A stretch of 7,467 bases of DNA from JBDHRG01 sp039807445. Its GTDB lineage: Bacteria; Pseudomonadota; Gammaproteobacteria; Competibacterales; Competibacteraceae. The stretch spans positions 1-7,467 of the forward strand of contig JBDHRG010000182.1 of the NCBI GenBank assembly GCA_039807445.1, in the 5' to 3' direction. This document shows, one piece after another, positions 6,199 through 7,467 of the stretch (position 1 is the stretch's first letter; every line of letters starts with the position of its first letter). The translations under genes and the position numbers were made by a program. Below the pieces are notes generated by a model. It was not told where the DNA came from, ran no database searches, and saw only the letters and a program-made list of their open reading frames with translations.

Positions 6199-7467
6199 AT
6201 GAGTCACCAGGTCCTGGCCCGCAAATGGCGGCCGCGCACCTTCGCCCAGCTGGTCGGGCAGGAGCACGTTGTGCGCGCGCTGAGCAATGCGCTCGACAAC
6301 GACCGCCTGCACCACGCCTTCCTGTTCACCGGCACGCGCGGCGTCGGCAAGACCACGCTGTCGCGCATCCTCGCCAAGTCGCTGAACTGCGAGCGCGGGG
6401 TCGGCTCGAGCCCCTGCGGCGCGTGCACTGCCTGCCGCGAGATCGACGAGGGGCGCTTCGTCGACTTGATCGAGGTCGACGCTGCGTCGCGCACTAAGGT
6501 CGAGGATACCCGCGAGCTGCTCGAGAACGTGCAGTACGCGCCGACGCGCGGGCGCTACAAGGTGTACCTGATCGACGAAGTGCACATGCTGTCGGCGCAC
6601 AGCTTCAACGCGCTGTTGAAGACGCTCGAAGAGCCGCCGCCGCACGTCAAGTTCCTGCTCGCGACCACCGACCCGCAGAAGCTGCCGGTCACCATTCTGT
6701 CGCGCTGCCTGCAGTTCAGCCTCAAGCGCCTGCCGGTCGCGGCGATCGCCGCGTATCTCGCGCAGGTGCTCGGCGAAGAGCAGATCGAATACGAGCCGCA
6801 GGCGCTGACGCTGATCGCGCGCGCCGGCGACGGCAGCATGCGCGATGCGCTGTCGCTGCTCGACCAGGCGATCGCCTTCGGCGACGGCCGCGTCGCCGCT
6901 GACGAAACCGCGGCGATGCTCGGTACCATCGACCAGCGCCACGTACTGCACCTGATGGCGGCGCTCGCCGATCAGGACGCCGCCGCCGTGCTCGCCGCGG
7001 TCGATGCCCTCGACCGCGCCGCGCCCGACTACGGGGCGGTACTCGCCGACCTCGCCAGCCTGCTGCAGCGCGTGGCGCTGCTGCAGGTGGTGCCGAAGGC
7101 TGAGCCCGACGAACTGTTCGATCACGAGGCGCTGCGCGGCTTCGCCGCACGTCTGTCGGCCGAAGACGTGCAGCTGTACTACCAGATCGCGCTGCACGGC
7201 CGCCGTGACTTGCCGCTTGCGCCCGAGCCGCGCGGCGGCTTCGAGATGGCCTTGCTGCGGATGCTGTGCTTCCGCCCGGCGGCGGGCGCACCGCCCGCCT
7301 TCGCCGCGCCAGCCGCGGCGGCGGTACCGGCGACGGTTGCACCGCTCTCCGCCGCGGTGCCGCCCGCCGCGTGCGAAGCCGCTACACCGCCGCGCCCGCT
7401 GCCAGCCGGCGGTCCGGTCCGTTCGGCGCGCGCCGCGCTGGCGGCGGTGATCGGCGGTCAGGCAGTG
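6199..7467 (+). CDS. dnaX: DNA polymerase III subunit tau/gamma, N-terminal part (3' end outside window)
   Basis: DnaX forms the ATPase motor of the clamp loader, which opens the beta clamp and places it on primed DNA. The full-length tau form also ties together the polymerase cores and DnaB. The frame is open for 423 codons to the right edge. Counting from the ATG at 6199, the motifs match E. coli numbering exactly: Walker A GTRGVGKT (45-52), zinc-binding Cys64, Cys73, Cys76 and Cys79, Walker B DEVH (126-129), and the SRC motif with arginine finger Arg169. This supports 6199 as the start, though no clear Shine-Dalgarno sequence precedes it. An in-frame ATG at 6175 would add eight residues. 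Domain III follows to about residue 360, then an Ala/Pro-rich linker. In E. coli the slippery A-AAA-AAG site making gamma lies near codon 430, just past this window, so its presence cannot be judged. Confidence 0.98.
   Translation, partial: MSHQVLARKWRPRTFAQLVGQEHVVRALSNALDNDRLHHAFLFTGTRGVGKTTLSRILAKSLNCERGVGSSPCGACTACREIDEGRFVDLIEVDAASRTKVEDTRELLENVQYAPTRGRYKVYLIDEVHMLSAHSFNALLKTLEEPPPHVKFLLATTDPQKLPVTILSRCLQFSLKRLPVAAIAAYLAQVLGEEQIEYEPQALTLIARAGDGSMRDALSLLDQAIAFGDGRVAADETAAMLGTIDQRHVLHLMAALADQDAAAVLAAVDALDRAAPDYGAVLADLASLLQRVALLQVVPKAEPDELFDHEALRGFAARLSAEDVQLYYQIALHGRRDLPLAPEPRGGFEMALLRMLCFRPAAGAPPAFAAPAAAAVPATVAPLSAAVPPAACEAATPPRPLPAGGPVRSARAALAAVIGGQAV

Noticed and set aside
5911..7197. 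428-codon minus-strand open frame opposite dnaX
   Set aside because: It is in register with dnaX codons for the same reason, and it covers the tRNA 3' half and the whole SRP RNA. The dnaX frame on the + strand has all family motifs.
7261..7467. Ala/Pro-rich end of the visible dnaX product as a frameshift or misassembly
   Set aside because: Such a linker after domain III is normal in DnaX, and the frame stays open with the same codon usage up to the window edge.

Overview
The window is a high-GC stretch of bacterial core genome, dense with genes for translation, RNA turnover and replication. The best-supported affiliation is a high-GC gammaproteobacterium. Three things point that way: the order infB-rbfA-truB-rpsO-pnp, as in Escherichia coli; proteins that line up almost residue for residue with the E. 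coli versions (S15 is 89 aa, and the DnaX zinc cysteines and P-loop fall at identical positions); and codons ending mostly in G or C. I cannot place it in a family. Chromatiales- or Xanthomonadales-like lineages fit the composition, but that is only an impression.

Layout, all genes on the + strand. Positions 2-1828 hold the C-terminal two thirds of infB (IF2), cut by the left window edge. rbfA follows at 1846-2250 (17-nt gap), then truB at 2234-3169 (overlapping rbfA by 17 nt). A 148-bp gap carries a hairpin just after truB and a good candidate rpsO promoter whose spacer contains a run of eight Gs. rpsO (3318-3587) is followed by a strong C(UUCG)G-capped hairpin and then pnp (3668-5746, GTG start). 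The 114 bp after pnp hold a hairpin and a stable-RNA-like promoter. Next come tRNA-Ser(GGA) at 5861-5951, the 4.5S signal recognition particle RNA at about 5999-6112, and the first 423 codons of dnaX (6199 to the right edge, still open).

The left block is the translation/RNA operon. IF2 loads initiator tRNA, RbfA matures the 30S subunit, TruB makes pseudouridine 55 in tRNA, S15 nucleates the 30S platform, and PNPase degrades RNA. The right block joins three housekeeping functions: a serine tRNA, the RNA of the membrane-targeting particle, and the tau/gamma clamp-loader subunit of DNA polymerase III.

I see no mobile element, CRISPR array, toxin-antitoxin pair, defence system or unknown gene. 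I found no convincing undescribed system. The points worth a second look are regulatory (G8 tract in the rpsO promoter, the rpsO-pnp hairpin, the inverted repeat around the dnaX start region) and a few residue changes in conserved motifs of TruB and RbfA. Very long open frames on the minus strand are explained by codon usage of the genes opposite them.
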